Assembly (NCBI GenBank): GCA_000711775.1 | Contig: ARYC01001905.1 | Coordinates: 1-64,000, forward strand | Direction of reading: 5' to 3' | DNA length: 64,000 nucleotides | DNA from: Oxytricha trifallax | Lineage: Eukaryota; Ciliophora; Spirotrichea; Sporadotrichida; Oxytrichidae | The notes under the pieces: generated by a model | What the model was told of the DNA's origin: nothing | Seen by the model: the letters and a program-made list of their open reading frames with translations, nothing else | Database searches by the model: none | In this document: piece after piece, positions 35,212 through 48,290 of the stretch | How the letters are laid out: each line of letters opens with the position of its first letter | Position numbering within the stretch: position 1 is the stretch's first letter | Program-made: the position numbers and the translations under genes

Positions 35212-37668
35212 ATGGCGGCTAACTTAAATCGAAAAGCAATATCTCTTGGAACAGGATAATCATAGCTAAACTTTGGCTCAACTAAAAAGCCTGAAATTAT
35301 TTATGTTGAGTGGAAGGTAGAGCTAAGAGCTCTTGAGTTTGAAGCAGAGGTCTTCAAAATAGAAGTATAGAACTTAAAGGAGAGTGCAGAGATAGGGGTT
35401 AAAACTTAAATTGCTATGTCGAGGAGATAAAATGAACAGCAACCAATCGAAAAGGTAAAAACATACTAATGTCAAGAGTGCTTGAATCTATTCTCAACGG
35501 AACAAAGCTTGAAGAGACACCTGAAAGAGTTACACTCTGGAAAGTCAAGATCTATTTCAAGCATGATAGGATAGATAGTAGGTATTAGTGTACGACATGC
35601 ATAAAATCATATACTCACTCAGCTAAAGTTAAAAGGCATATGCAAAAGCATCACCTCAGCGAGTCTTGATTGAAGATTAAGAGACTAAAAAACTAGTACC
35701 AGCTAAAAGAAAATCTAATACTCTTGAATAATAAAGAGAGCAGCAAGAGAAAAGCAATAGGCAGAAGCGATTTGAATCGATGAACCAACCAGTAGGCGAT
35801 ACAATCTCAACATGCTTCTAAGCGAAAGCAATGAATACACCATCATTAAATGCAGTTGATCTCAGCATTTGTATTGAAAACTAATTGAATATAAACGTGC
35901 CTGCAAAAGCAAAGTTTATAGTAGTTGATGAGTATGCATTCAAGGTGTATACTTCAGTTATCTCCTTAAGAACCAAAAATATTAGAATGAGTTTGCTAAT
36001 GAATACATGGTTCTTAGAGAGGCCTAAAGAAAAGATTGCAAGAATATGCTTAAGTTAGATGGTGTCATATTAAGCTATGGTTTTATCGCATTCAGACTCA
36101 AGAAATTTGAAATGACTTTAAGAGACTATCTCTTTCATAATCGATACCCCTATGATTTAAACGATATGCTTTCAAATATGATAAAGGGTGTCAAGGAGTT
36201 GCATGAACATGGGTATGTTCATAAAGATTTGAAGCCTAAAAATGTAATGTTGAATTTCTGCCCAGCAGAAGTAGTTGTAATCGATTTCAATAAAGCTTTA
36301 AGATAAGAGATCGTTACTTTAGCATAAGTACTTGGGACTCCCGGATACTTCCCAATAAGAGAGAAGTGGACAAATGGTTCTGTCTAATGGGATGTTTGGG
36401 CAGTAGCTGCAATAATATTAATCTAGTATAATCAAAATAGGGAGATCGTTATAAAATAATCAAAAATAAGATGAATTAAGATTATGTTCAAATGAAAGTA
36501 TACTAATGTGTTTCAAACTGTCGAGATTATGAATTAAGATTAGAGACTTTAATTTTCAACTTTAATAAACTAATCATACTTAAAAATAATTAATTATTAA
36601 TTTAATCAACATTTTCCAACTTATTTCTATTTTAGGGCAGCGACTTTCTCTTCTGTTCTTATAACTTTCATTTAAACTTTTTCTTGTGTTTTTTGTCTAA
36701 AAAATTTAGATATATTCAGGGTATCTTCCTTGAGCTATCTTCAGGATATCTTCCTAAAAAAAAATAAATAAATTTTATAGCAATAAATGCAGCAATAGTA
36801 ATAGTAATAGTAGTAGAATTAACAATAGAAATAATAAAATCAATAATACTTACAGTTCTGCTGAAATTTTAGAGAATTTCAGAAATTTAAAATTTGTCAA
36901 TTAGTTGTCATTTTCATCATCATCTTCATTATCAACATACTCAAAACATGAATTTAGAAAATTGGATGTTTTTAAGAAAAATCCTAGAACTGTAAGTATT
37001 ATTGATTTTATTATTTCTATTGTTAATTCTACTACTATTACTATTACTATTGCTGCATTTATTGCTATAAAATTTATTTATTTTTTTTTAGGAAGATATC
37101 CTGAAGATAGCTCAAGGAAGATACCCTGAATATATCTAAATTTTTTAGACAAAAAACACAAGAAAAAGTTTAAATGAAAGTTATAAGAACAGAAGAGAAA
37201 GTCGCTGCCCTAAAATAGAAATGAGTTGGAAAATGTTGATTAAATTAATAATTAATTATTTTTAAGTATGATTAGTTTATTAAAGTTGAAAATTAAAGTC
37301 TCTAATCTTAATTCATAATCTCGACAGCTTGAAGCACATTAGTATACTTTCATTTGAACATAATCTTAATTCATCTCATTTTTGATTATTTTATAACGAT
37401 CTCCCTATTTTGATTATACTAGATTAATATTAGAAAGTTATATGGAAAGTATGTCTTACTTCGGTCCTAACATGAAAAATAATCAATAATTTTGGCTTAG
37501 AAACACATAAAGTAAGAAGATGTCTGCAAAGAAATTAAAAGCATAGTAGAGATTATAATCGTGAGAGCTCCAAACTATCCTCGATAAACATTAGATAATA
37601 TCTTTGATCCACTAGAGAGAGTATAGCTAAAAAGATACATTAAAGATAAACAGATAAAATTTGTTTGA
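35212..37668 (+). pseudogene. TBE zinc-finger/kinase protein, copy 3, interrupted by C2
   Basis: Begins MAANLNRKAISLGTG; continues KKPEIIYVEWKVELRALEFE, then C2H2 fingers (one reading YQCTTCIKSYTHSAKVKRHM), then the kinase-like domain. The catalytic loop is changed to HKDLKPKN (HRDLKPEN in copies 1 and 2), which is expected to harm activity. IDFNKA and LGTPGYFP remain. After ...WAVAAIIL the gene is split by C2 (36421-37424) and resumes with ESYMESMSYFG. TGA at 37666-37668. Several small indels lie in the finger and linker region. Clearly dead. Confidence 0.92.
36421..37424. mobile_element. Foldback element C2 inserted in TBE copy 3
   Basis: A 1004-bp element with long inverted arms: left end ATCTAGTATAATCAAAATAG, right end its complement. 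Flanked by TAATATTA on both sides (36413-36420 and 37425-37432); comparison with the uninterrupted TBE copies shows this 8-bp stretch was present once, so it is a true duplication. The central loop (about 36860-36990) shares GAGAATTTCA and an acidic-codon patch with C1. The insertion is younger than the TBE. Confidence 0.93.
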
Positions 37669-37810
37669 ATTAATAACACTAATGCTCATTAAATATTCAT
37701 TAAATTCACATAAAACCTGCATTTTGTCTACTAACCCCAATAAGACCCAAACTATACCCTTCAAATCAAAGTACTTATAAACCTCACTAAGGGCTTATGG
37801 AGTTTTGATT

Positions 37811-40018
37811 ATAATAGCTAAAATAGCTTTTAATATAAAAATGTTAGTATTAATAGACTTTATCAAAAGTTATGAGAAATAATAAATAATTGGAAAAAAC
37901 AATAATTTTTGAATAATAATTATTCAAGATATTTTGATATTTAATTATAATAATTACTTTTGATTAATAATATTGTTTAATACATTAGGAAAATAATCTA
38001 AGTTTTCATATAATTAAAATAAAATCATTAAAATAATGACAACTTAGAAAATTATTCATTAGTATTTCATTTTAAGCAACATTATATTTTGATATATTAT
38101 TTAAATTTTGATTAAATAAATTTGAAATTTTGAGATAATTTTTATTTTTTTCAAAAACAGGACCAAAAATCTTCATAATTTCTTTTATTTTATAATTTAT
38201 TATTATTTTAAAAATAAAAAAAGTTACTTTGACTTATTTTTAGCATTAAATTGTATTTAATTTAAATCAATAATTTTAAATAAATAAATAAATTTAATTA
38301 TTTGATAAATGAAGTTAATTTTTATTTTTTTTAATTTAATTAAAATAATTTATATAATTAGCATTTTGAATTTTTATCTTATGTCTCTAAGAAAAATAGA
38401 TTTCAATAAAAGATGCCAAATTTAGTTTAATTTTCGAAAGTAATCTGTTAAATTTGAATTTTAGTTTAATTAAATAAATATTACATAATATAATGTTAAA
38501 GGCATTAATTTTAATTATTAATTAAAATTAATTAGATTTGATAAGCATTTTTTTATATATTACAAAATTTCTATTGAGTTTTAATTTAATTTCTTAAAAT
38601 GTGCTGTGTTGTAGTAATTAATAAATCTTATAAATAACTAAACCTTAAAACTCTGTTTATCATTTAATTTTTTTATTAAGAATCAAATTATTTCTAACAA
38701 TCTTTTTATAATAAATAACCATACTCTTTTCACCCTTGTTACAATTTGTTATTGAAAATCTTGAAATTAAAAACGTTAAATTTCATAATATACAATTAAT
38801 AAAAAGCAAAATATAAAATATACATAATATGAATCAAGGATTATTTGAATCGTGAAGAGATTGAAATTTAAAAAAAAAAAGACAATTAATGAAATACTCA
38901 TTTTATATATGATCGTGTATTAAAGCATAAAATTTAATATACCCATAAAAGACAATAGCATAAGATTATTTCCAAACATTGATAATAAAATATTATAGTT
39001 TTCTAAAGTTTTTATCCATATTAGTTAATATTATAATAGATAATAAAACATCATAATAAATATTATTTCTAATTCATATTATATATAAAATAGATTAGTT
39101 ATTTTAATGTCTAAAACAACTAATTATATATCTCAACAGTCAAATTATAAATGATAAATTTTATCGAAAAAATACAAATTTATATATTATATAATTATTA
39201 AATTAAATATTCTTACAATTTTACTGAATGCTTGAAATTTATACCGATTAAATAATAATATAAATCTCATAAGGGAAGTCTAGGTTTGATAATATTTTTA
39301 TTATTATAATCTATTTTATTACAAATTAGTTTAAATCAAAGTTTTCTCAAACAGATTTGTGAAGATATTTCAAATTAAAATCATAAAGTATAAAATAAAA
39401 TAATATTAAATATTTTAGTGCTTAATTGTTCTTTAACATTAATTTGAACCATTAAATAAATGTTAATTTTTATTTATATAATACTTAAAGTATGCAATAG
39501 CTGTTCAAATAATCAATTAATGTAATAAATTATATATAAACAAAAATAATATCAAATAAATATAATTAATTAAAATTATAATTTTAATTTACTAAAAAAT
39601 TTATATAAATATATAATTATAAAATTATATTATGTTAAATTATAATATTTAAAGGAATTAAACATTTTCATTATACATTAAAATTTTTCTTATTTTATTT
39701 CTAAAGTTATTGAATTCTTATGATAATTATAAACTGCAAGAAAGCATGTGAATTTAGTTTTGGCTGCTTTTTATAAAAAATTTAAAAATCAATAAACTAT
39801 CATCAATAAAATAAATGTGTTTTACATCTATTTTGCTCATATTTATAATTCTTGAAAAATATATAAATTGTTCATTCAATCAAAATCTCCTTTAAAATAC
39901 AAATGTTTTATATCTAAATTTATTCTTTAATAATTTCTATAATTAACTTTTTAGCTGCCAGATTAATAAAAATGGATTTATAATTTATGAATGAAAGAGA
40001 GTCACTTGTTTATTAAAA
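37811..40018. other. AT-rich stretch, no gene seen
   Basis: About 2.2 kb of AT-rich DNA right of TBE copy 3. Nothing recognisable. Confidence 0.45.
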
Positions 40019-40437
40019 ATTGTAGGAATACATTTGAATTTAAAAATTAATTTAAGCAAAAAATAAATTAATTATAATTCGTGGCAGTTAACTCTGTGGA
40101 AATCTATACAATTTGGTACTTGCTTGATAGAAAATAAATTTAAAATTAGCTTGACTTTACTATTGGCACACCCCTTTATCTCTTCACTTGAACGAGATAA
40201 ATTGACGATAATTTAGGGTTTTGGTATAGTTGATTTTGTTTTTAAAATTATAGTCAATCTATCTCGTTATAGTGAAGAGATAAAGGGGTACGTCAATAGT
40301 AAAATCCATCTAATTTTAAACCTTCTATCGAATAAGTACCAAATTGTATAGATTTCCATAGGGTTAATTGCCACAAATTATAATTATTTTATTGTAAGTT
40401 TGAAATAATATTTCTAATTCAAATATATTCCTACAAT
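40019..40437. mobile_element. Family A palindromic element A5 (variant)
   Basis: Ends ATTGTAGGAATACATTTGAA and TATTCCTACAAT; arms carry CGTGGCAGTTAACTCTG, TGACTTTACTATTGGC and CACTTGAACGAGATAAATTG. The interior differs from A2/A4/A6 (ATCTCTTCACT in place of ATCGCATCCC), so it is a separate subfamily with the same architecture. Confidence 0.82.
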
Positions 40438-41409
40438 ATTAAAATTAATATTCACTGTATTATTTTAAAATGAATTGAAAGAATCTACTTTTTTAGCTTT
40501 ATAAATGTAATTAAAATGCTGCTTAATTTTAATATTATTATTATAATAATATTTTTTTTTAATTAAACAAATTTTTATAATATAAAAGAATTTTCAATGT
40601 TATTTAATTATATTATAATAATTTATGTCTATAATACAATATCCTTTTTTTAAAGGTATTTATTCATCAAGATTATGATTAAGGAATTCAATTTTGAAAG
40701 AAATTAAAACTATATTTTTATTTAAATTTTTCTGTTAATTTACATAAAAGATGTAATTAGAGATAAAATAACAATGTCAATAAGATTAAATTAAATTAAT
40801 AATCCAATGAGAAAACAAGTAAGAGATATTATAGATTTCTTAAATATGATGATAAGCCAATAACAAGTTATTTATTTTAAAATTAAAATATCTATTTAAT
40901 TATTAGATTTTATCAAAGATAGTAATAGAAAATGGTTTTTACCCTATTATAAAAAATACTATAGTTAATTTGAAAAATTAAACATTTTAAATAGTCAAGT
41001 ATTCCTGGGCACTTAATATGCTATTTAAATAATTAATTGATTATTTCTACATAAAATTAAATAGCAAGAGTATTTACATTTATATTTTGCAATTTTACAA
41101 TTTATTATCATCAGTAACAAAAGCTACAACTAGGTAGTTTGTAAATGATTTATAAAAACTTTAAATTTTATTAATTCAAAATAGTATATATAGTTGTTAG
41201 GGCCTGATAACTGAAATACATATATTATATTGAAATGTAATATTAAATGAAAATTGGGACCCAGCAAACATAAAAGAAACTTAAAATAATTAATTCAAAT
41301 TAACTTTATATTATAATATTTTGATTAATAATAATAATAAATTTGATCTTAGGAATTAAATTTAAAATAAGTAAATGCATTTATTAACAATTAAAATATA
41401 ATTAATGTG
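40438..41409. other. AT-rich stretch, no gene seen
   Basis: AT-rich spacer of about 1 kb between two family A elements. No feature recognised. Confidence 0.45.
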
Positions 41410-41874
41410 TTATATAATATATTATAATATAATATTGTAGAAATACATTTGAATTTGGAAAATTAAATTTAAATTTATTTATTATAAATCAAAATCGTGG
41501 TAGTTAAAGTTGGCCAATTTAAAAGATCTTGGGCTCATTCGATAGAGAATTCAAAATTAGCTGGACTTTATTATTGGCGGTACTATTTTATCTCATCCCT
41601 GGAGCGAGATAACTCGACTTTAATGTGAGGGTATAATTTAATGAATTTAGAGGCGTTTAATTAAAGTCAAGTTATCTCGCTCCAGGGATGAGATAAAATA
41701 GTACCGCCAATAATAAAGTCCAGCTAATTTTGAATTCCCTATCGAATGAGCCCAAGATCGTTTAAATTGGACAACTTTAACTGCCACGATTTTGATTTAT
41801 AATAAATAAATTTAAATTTAATTTTCCAAATTCAAATGTATTTCTACAATATTATATTATAATATATTATATAA
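41410..41874. mobile_element. Family A palindromic element A6 with mirrored flanks
   Basis: Core 41434-41850 with ends ATTGTAGAAATACATTTGAA and complement; arms match A2 closely. Outside the core, about 24 more bases on each side (ATATTATAATATAAT type) are also perfect inverted copies of each other, so the palindrome spans the whole stated range. In other copies the flanks are unrelated. Confidence 0.88.
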
Positions 41875-42569
41875 TATAATAAACTCTTATTGTAAGTTTC
41901 ATAAAAATTGAATTCAATTTTTATTTAAAAATTATAAAAAATCACTTTTAATTTATTTTAAAATTTAATAATGATATGGGTTTAATCACTAATTTATTTA
42001 ATGAATTAAGTAAATAATCAAATAGAAGATATTCATAGGTTTTTTGTATCGTAAACAATTATCATTTAATTTGTTTCAATTACTAATGTTTCAAAATATA
42101 TTTATAACTATTTATAATTAATAAGTTATTTACTTGATTAATTTCATTTTTATTACATAAAAGAAATTAATGAAATTTTTAAGGTATTTTTATATCATAT
42201 TATAGATTTTTTAAAATTTGTGTTAATAAAATAATAAAAAATTTACATATTTGAATTATTAAATGAATTTAACTTTGATAATAGAGTTGAATAATTATTA
42301 TTTAAGAAATTACTTTGATCCTTCTCTCCCTTTTCTATAATTAGTGGATTTCTCTTCCATTTAAAGGTATTTTGAAATATAATTTTTTGATGTATTCATT
42401 GTCTAATATTTATAAAATACAAAACATAGGGAATTCTTTTTTGTAGAAATAAAATAAACTGCCATGGATTATTAAAACGTAAATTAAATTGCATCTTAAA
42501 TATATAAATAGAGAAAAGTATGAATTTAAATGGATGCTTTAGAGTTCATAGTACTGATGAATTTATATT
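41875..42569. other. AT-rich stretch, no gene seen
   Basis: AT-rich DNA between element A6 and the short frame at 42570. Nothing recognised. Confidence 0.4.
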
Positions 42570-42725
42570 TCACTTTGATAACTTTAATATTTTTTATAAT
42601 TCTTAGTAATTTTTACTTTAACTAAGATAAAATATTGAATTTTCATCATGGTAGTTATTTTATTGAGATTTTTCAGTCCTAATATTGAGTGATTGAGTTA
42701 TTATAGCTATCGCACTCTCTGACAT
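42570..42725 (-). CDS. Possible small coding segment, unknown
   Basis: Minus-strand frame with ATG at 42725-42723: MSESAIAIITQSLNIRTEKS, then QQNNYHDENSIFYLSQSKN..., TGA at 42572-42570; 51 residues. It sits in a GC-richer patch and has a protein-like hydrophilic composition. No family recognised. It could be the first segment of a macronuclear gene or chance. Confidence 0.28.
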
Positions 42726-44739
42726 TTTCACAAAAATCTATCAATGTATAACTATGTTATAAGAGATATATAAATAAATAATATTTGAGTTAAGTTGATT
42801 CAGCTTTTACTAATTTCAGTTTAATCACTTACAAAATAATATTTCTAATTAGAGGATGCGTAATATTTCAGATTTTCTCAATGTAAGGCTTAAATAAACC
42901 CATTTTTTCTTTAATATTGATAATAATAATATTAATCTGTTAATTGATTATTTGAAACTATTTTTCATATTTGAAAATTAATGATCTATAATAACATAAC
43001 AAAATAATTAAATTAAATCAAATGACAGATTATTAAAAATTTACATTAAGAAAGGAATAAATTAATCTAATAATAATGTATATAAAATGTAAATAAAATT
43101 ATGCATTTAAACTTTACTTTTGGATTCTAGTGTTAAAGCTAATCTTAACTCAAACGACAAATGAAACAGGAGAATTCATAAAATTAAAAATATACAGTAT
43201 TTGCTAAAATATGATGTGGGGTTGTAAAATATGCTCTAGTTAAATAATAACTATTTTAAAGAAATTTAATAAAACTTAGTGAGATTCTCGAATAAAGTTA
43301 TATAATTTGTCCTCTATTAAATATTCATAAATTTAATGATAAAATATAGCATAGTTATCAATTATAATCAATTAGATGAATTCATTTAATAAATGTTTTA
43401 AATATTAATGAATTATGAACATAGTTTCCTTTAAATTTAATTGATTTTAAAACTATACAATAATAATTTAGTTAAAAACGAAAAATTTCATAATAAGGTG
43501 TCTTATTATAAATTTATAAAAAAAAGAATCTTAAATCTTTTATTTTTCTATAATCATTTTCATTTATTTCATTCCAATAAAATATATGTAAATGATAATT
43601 TTATAAAGTAAATTAATCTCCTTACTAAAATTTAAAATACTGAAGATTCCTAACATAAATATATAAAAACCTATTCTGAATTTATATTAAAATAAAAATA
43701 GTTTTAATTAGTTTTATGATAAGTTTTGATATTAAAGCAAAATAAATTAATTTCAATAAAGTATTGAGCTTATAAAGTTAATGGAATTTCATCTCAAAAC
43801 TATTAATAACAAAACATGCAGAATTAACAAAACAAGTATAATTAAGAGTAAAATAATTCAAGCTATTTTTAATTTAAGTTTTGGTCGATGTATTATGAGA
43901 TTACAACAGTCCTATTATCTTAAGATTTTTACAAGCAATCAATAAATAAACATAGTTTTTATATTTTTAATTTAATTAAAATTTATATGTTCTTCATAAA
44001 TTATGATAATTAATTTAAAATATATTAAATTCAATTAAAATATATAATTTGACTAGATTTCTAATTAAATTAAATTATAAAATTTTAATTAGCCAATAAT
44101 TCTAGATACTAAATTTTATTAATCTAAATTTATTTAATTTTTATTTTAGAAAAAATTCTTGCTCTCAATTTCAAAACTATTAAGTGGAGGTAATAAAAAC
44201 TTGAAATATTTTATAATTTTATTTTTCATAAATATGTATTTTATTGATTATTTTATATAAAAATTCAATGTAATTAATCATTAGAAGCATAAGTTAAAAC
44301 CATGAAATATCTTTAAGAAAAATTTTAAAAGTAAATAATGAGCTTCTTGTTATTTAAAATAATATTTTATATATGAAAAATTATACAATAATATATTAAT
44401 TTTGTAGGCAAAATCATGATGAACGGGATTTAAGTTCTCATCTAATTATTTTTAGAATTCATATAATTTGAATTAATAATAAATTGCAGGATTCATTATA
44501 TATCTATAATAAAAATAGACAATAGTAAATAAAATTATAATATTTTTAATAATCTTGAATAATAATTGATTCAAAAGATAATATATTTTTATTAATAAAA
44601 ATAATATAAATATTTAATATTTAGTTGGCATTTTGAGTTCAATATTAAAGTTTTGAAAAGTTGAATTATTATACTTGAATTATATATATATAATTAATTA
44701 ATTATAATTAAGTAAATTCTAATATGCCAAATTATTTAG
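42726..44739. other. AT-rich stretch, no gene seen
   Basis: About 2 kb of AT-rich DNA before foldback element D2; nothing recognised. Confidence 0.45.
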
Positions 44740-44745
44740 AAAATT

Positions 44746-45351
44746 CGGCTATGGGGTCAAACACATCCCCCCCCCTAATGTATACTTTTCTTTTTGTAGT
44801 CTTATAGAGTTTTTGACGCTGAGTAATAGTAGCTCATGCACTACTAGTGTGCAATCAATAGTTTTCGAGCTATGGCCTCACAAAGGTCACGTTTTATATA
44901 TAAAAATCATTGTAAATTTTGTAAAAAATTTCAAATTTTCTTCAGAATTTGATTTCTCTAAAATTATTTGATTTTAGCATTTATTCACTTCATTGCCAAA
45001 TATATCAAATTTATTTTAATTTTTAAATAATATTAAAAAATAAAATTCATAACTACTATAAATTAATATTTCAATATTATTTAAAAATTAAAATAAATTT
45101 GATATATTTGGCAATGAAGTGAATAAATGCTAAAATCAAATAATTTTAGAGAAATCAAATTCTGAAGAAAATTTGAAATTTTTTACAAAATTTACAATGA
45201 TTTTTATATATAAAACGTGACCTTTGTGAGGCCATAGCTCGAAAACTATTGATTGCACACTAGTAGTGCATGAGCTACTATTACTCAGCGTCAAAAACTC
45301 TATAAGACTACAAAAAGAAAAGTATACATTAGGGGGGGGATCCCATAGCCG
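44746..45351. mobile_element. Foldback element D2
   Basis: A 606-bp palindromic element, ends CGGCTATGGG and CCCATAGCCG, with AAAATT directly outside both ends (44740-44745 and 45352-45357), a likely 6-bp target duplication. Arms of about 285 bp carry a C/G run, TAATGTATACTTTTC, GTAGTCTTATAGAGTTTTTG and AATAGTTTTCGAGCTATGGC. The outer third of each arm matches D1; the inner arms are different. Arm identity is near perfect. Confidence 0.9.
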
Positions 45352-45499
45352 AAAATTCATATAACTTATAATTTATTTTAGTATTATCTTAAAACTAATA
45401 ATTAGGTCGAATTAATAGAAACATAGGGATAATAAATATTCAAAGAAATACACAAACTTCGTAAAAAAATGTATATTGTCATAAATTTATTATAAATTT

Positions 45500-45708
45500 A
45501 TGTTTAAATACATATAATAATCAGATTTAAATGGAGTTCATTTTTATTGAATATACGAGTCGTTTTATTCGACAGGGCCATTTAGCGTAGTGTTTTAAAC
45601 TATTTAGGAGAGATCTAATTTCTTTCTTTTTAAAGGCCTAATGTCAAAATTTTTTGTTTTTTATCCCCCGAAGTGAGTCGCGAAATTTTATTTTTTTGCG
45701 AGTCACTC
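45500..45708 (-). CDS. Possible coding segment, unknown
   Basis: GC-richer patch open on the minus strand for about 70 codons: SDSQKNKISRLTSGDKKQKI, LTLGLQKERNQISPKQ, FKTLRQMALSNKTTRIFNKN. Rich in Lys, Gln and Ser. An imperfect inverted repeat (AGTGAGTCGCGAAA / TTTTGCGAGTCACT) lies at its upstream end. No start codon or splice sites are obvious and no family is recognised. It may be an internal segment of a macronuclear gene. Confidence 0.28.
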
Positions 45709-46770
45709 CATCATTATTTACTTCTTAAACTATAAATTATTCTTGTTTATATATTTTAATCTTTAAAATACTGCATGCTTTAATAACAAAAACTAAATGC
45801 ACAATTTCAATTTCATAATTGTTACTATTAAAAGTAACAACCTTGAAATCTTTCTGTGTTAATATACAAAAAAATTAAATATCAATAAAGCATTCTCTTT
45901 ATTTAAAAACTGAATGTTATTAGATTAAACAATAGAAAGATTACAATATAATGATTAATTAACATAATGATCTAAGAAAAGAAAGAGTTCGAAAATAAAT
46001 AAAACTTAAGTGAAATTCTTCGGACTTAATAAAACATTTGAAAATTATATAACTGGGATTATTTATAGCAAACCATAATAACACAGATTTAAATGTCGTA
46101 AAAAGTTTATTTCTTAACTCAAACAAGTCCGTTATAAACAATGAAATTGATCCACTCTATTAGGCTTATTTAATTAGAATTATTTCACTTATAATATTTT
46201 ATGATTTAATTAAAGATAACACTTTTTATATCTGATTGTTTATTTCTATGAATATTATAACTTCCGATTTTTATACAAAAATGACCTAAATTATTATAAA
46301 ATAATGTTAAACGTATTAACATATGTGGTTTGAGTTTTGAGTTTGCATTTTTGAATTAATATGTTCATTTACCATTTTTATCATAATACCAAAGGAAACT
46401 AACCATCCATAAAAAATTTATTTAACAATTTAATAAAATTGAATTATGTTATTTATTATATTTAAGGAGGAAACATAACATTAGTAAAAATAATTATAAT
46501 TATTTTACAAGCTTTAATTAAAATTAAATCATATATCTTTAATATTTATTTTTTAAATAAATTGATCCTATATTTTCCATATAATTAATATAATATTTGA
46601 GATAATTTTACTAATTGTATCATACTTTTAAATTTCAATTTAGAGATATTAACTTAAATATCTATGAACTGTAAATCTATAAAACTTTAATATAAATTAG
46701 ATTAAATTACAAACATAAGATGTAAATAAAATGAAAAATGCAAATTTTTACTATGATTTATCATTTGTGA

Positions 46771-47220
46771 GCATATTTTTTGTAGTTTAATTTGTAATTA
46801 ATAAATTATTTGCTTTCTTTACTAAGGCTTGAATATGAGTATGCCAATGCACAAGCTGCGTGCTTTTATAGTTCAGTATTATTTTTCTCTATTATGACAA
46901 TTTATTCGTTAAGTTAGTTATTTATATCTTTTTATTCTTCTTCTTTGTGGTTTTCATTTACTTTAAGTATTTTTAGTAAGTAATATTAGAATACATATAA
47001 TTTTGCCAAAAATAAAGGAATGTGTTCTTACTATATGTTAATATATGGGTTATCTATTCTCCAAATTTACCTTCGATTTAATTAAGAGTCAATTACTATG
47101 CTTAAATAACTTAAGAAAAAGATTTCCCAGATATTTAGACATTTCTTATAAGTTCAACAAAGCTTAAACTTAGATAGATACAGAACATATAATCTTATTT
47201 TTACCATTTTAATTTTTTAT
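46771..47220 (+). CDS. Possible membrane-protein segment, unknown
   Basis: Open in the TGA-only code from 46771 (runs to a TGA at 47506, the later part being ordinary AT-rich sequence). The GC-richer start reads LEYEYANAQAACFYSS followed by hydrophobic stretches VLFFSIMTIYSL and FISFYSSSLWFSFTLSIF, then YYMLIYGLSILQIYLRF and a soluble stretch ESITMLKQLKKKISQIFRHF. Hydrophobic frames are easily produced by T-rich DNA, so confidence is low. Confidence 0.25.
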
Positions 47221-47939
47221 AAAATAAATATCGTTTTTATTTATTAAAATAAATAAATAAAAATTATCTTTAGTTCTAATGAATTAATCTCATAAAAGTA
47301 AATTTAGGCAAAATTATAGTTTATTTCAACAAATCGACAAAAAGTTCTAGCTTAAAATTATAATATAAATTTCAAGCAGTAGGTTATAAAATTAAATGTT
47401 TTATAATGTAAAATTAATAGTGTGAACATATTTAATCAACAAGAACCACCGTCAGCATAACTCAACTTATTTTAAAAATATATTGTTTTGTAATTATCTT
47501 TAATTTGAAAATATAAAATTATTATATTTTAAAATAATTTAATATTCTAATTTTTTTTTAAATAAAAAAATGAAAATTAATATAATTAAAAACTGATAAT
47601 GGTTGATATTAAAAGTTACAAAACTAAATAAATTCCAAAAAATGTAAAATTATAAAATTTTTTATATTTTATTTATATTATTTACCTCAATGAATTTTAT
47701 TAACTTAAAAATGAATAATTATATTAATATTACAATAAAATTAAATAAATAAATTTTAATGACTTAGCAAAATGCAACAAATGAAATATTATGATTTGAA
47801 TATTTTTCAAAATTATTAGCGCTAGCACTCTAAAAAAATAAAGAAACATAAATAATAATTATTTTTAATTGTAAACTACAATAATATTTTTAAATTTTCA
47901 TTTTTATTTATATTTTCATTATTATTTTATATTGAAAAA

Positions 47940-48290
47940 ATAAGGAAAATTATAGATATTGGAATATTTTCTTTTAGTCTAAGAATTTATGAATTGGAAT
48001 GTTGCTTTAATAAATAACTTTTTATATTTAATGATTGAAATAGCATCGGTAAGAAAGCTACAAGCATAAGGCATAAACGCAAATGGAGTAAGCAGATTTT
48101 ATTTAATATAAATAAAATTATAAAAACGAAGGACAAATAAGAAATCATAATTAATTTCGGCAGGAAACAAGAAGACACCAATACTGACACGGCGAAAAAA
48201 GTCATTTGCCACAAAATAAATTATACAGTAGAAGATACTATATTGTCTACTTTACTATGCGAGAGTGCAAGAAAAAAAGACATTAAATTA
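47940..48290 (-). CDS. Possible multi-pass membrane protein segment, unknown
   Basis: A GC-richer patch is open on the minus strand for over 110 codons: SFFLALSHSKVDNIVSSTVQ, WQMTFFAVSVLVSSCFLPK, LIMISYLSFVFIILFILNK, LCLMLVAFLPMLFQSLN, YLLKQHSNSQILRLKENIP. Three hydrophobic segments alternate with short charged ones. No family recognised. The plus strand of the same patch is also open with a polar Q-rich reading, so the strand is uncertain. Confidence 0.3.

Larger units (their letters stand above)
32677..37807 (+). mobile_element. TBE transposon copy 3, carrying a nested element
   Basis: Begins AAAAACTCCAAAACCCC and ends with the imperfect complement CTTATGGAGTTTTG. Flanked by ATT on both sides (32674-32676 and 37808-37810), the 3-bp duplication expected for a TBE. 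It spans 5131 bp including element C2 (1004 bp plus an 8-bp duplication), so the TBE itself is about 4.1 kb. The telomere-like ends are mutated (ACTCC for ACCCC), the kinase motif is changed and frames are disturbed: an older, dead copy compared with copy 2. It keeps the N-terminal transposase DNA that copy 2 lost. Confidence 0.96.

Noticed and set aside
45136-45360. 74-codon minus-strand frame
   Set aside because: It lies in the right arm of D2 and has no conserved counterpart in D1.
46771-47508. A full 246-codon open frame as one gene
   Set aside because: With only TGA as stop and 80% AT, TGA-free runs of this length are expected several times in the window; only the GC-richer first part is listed, at low confidence.
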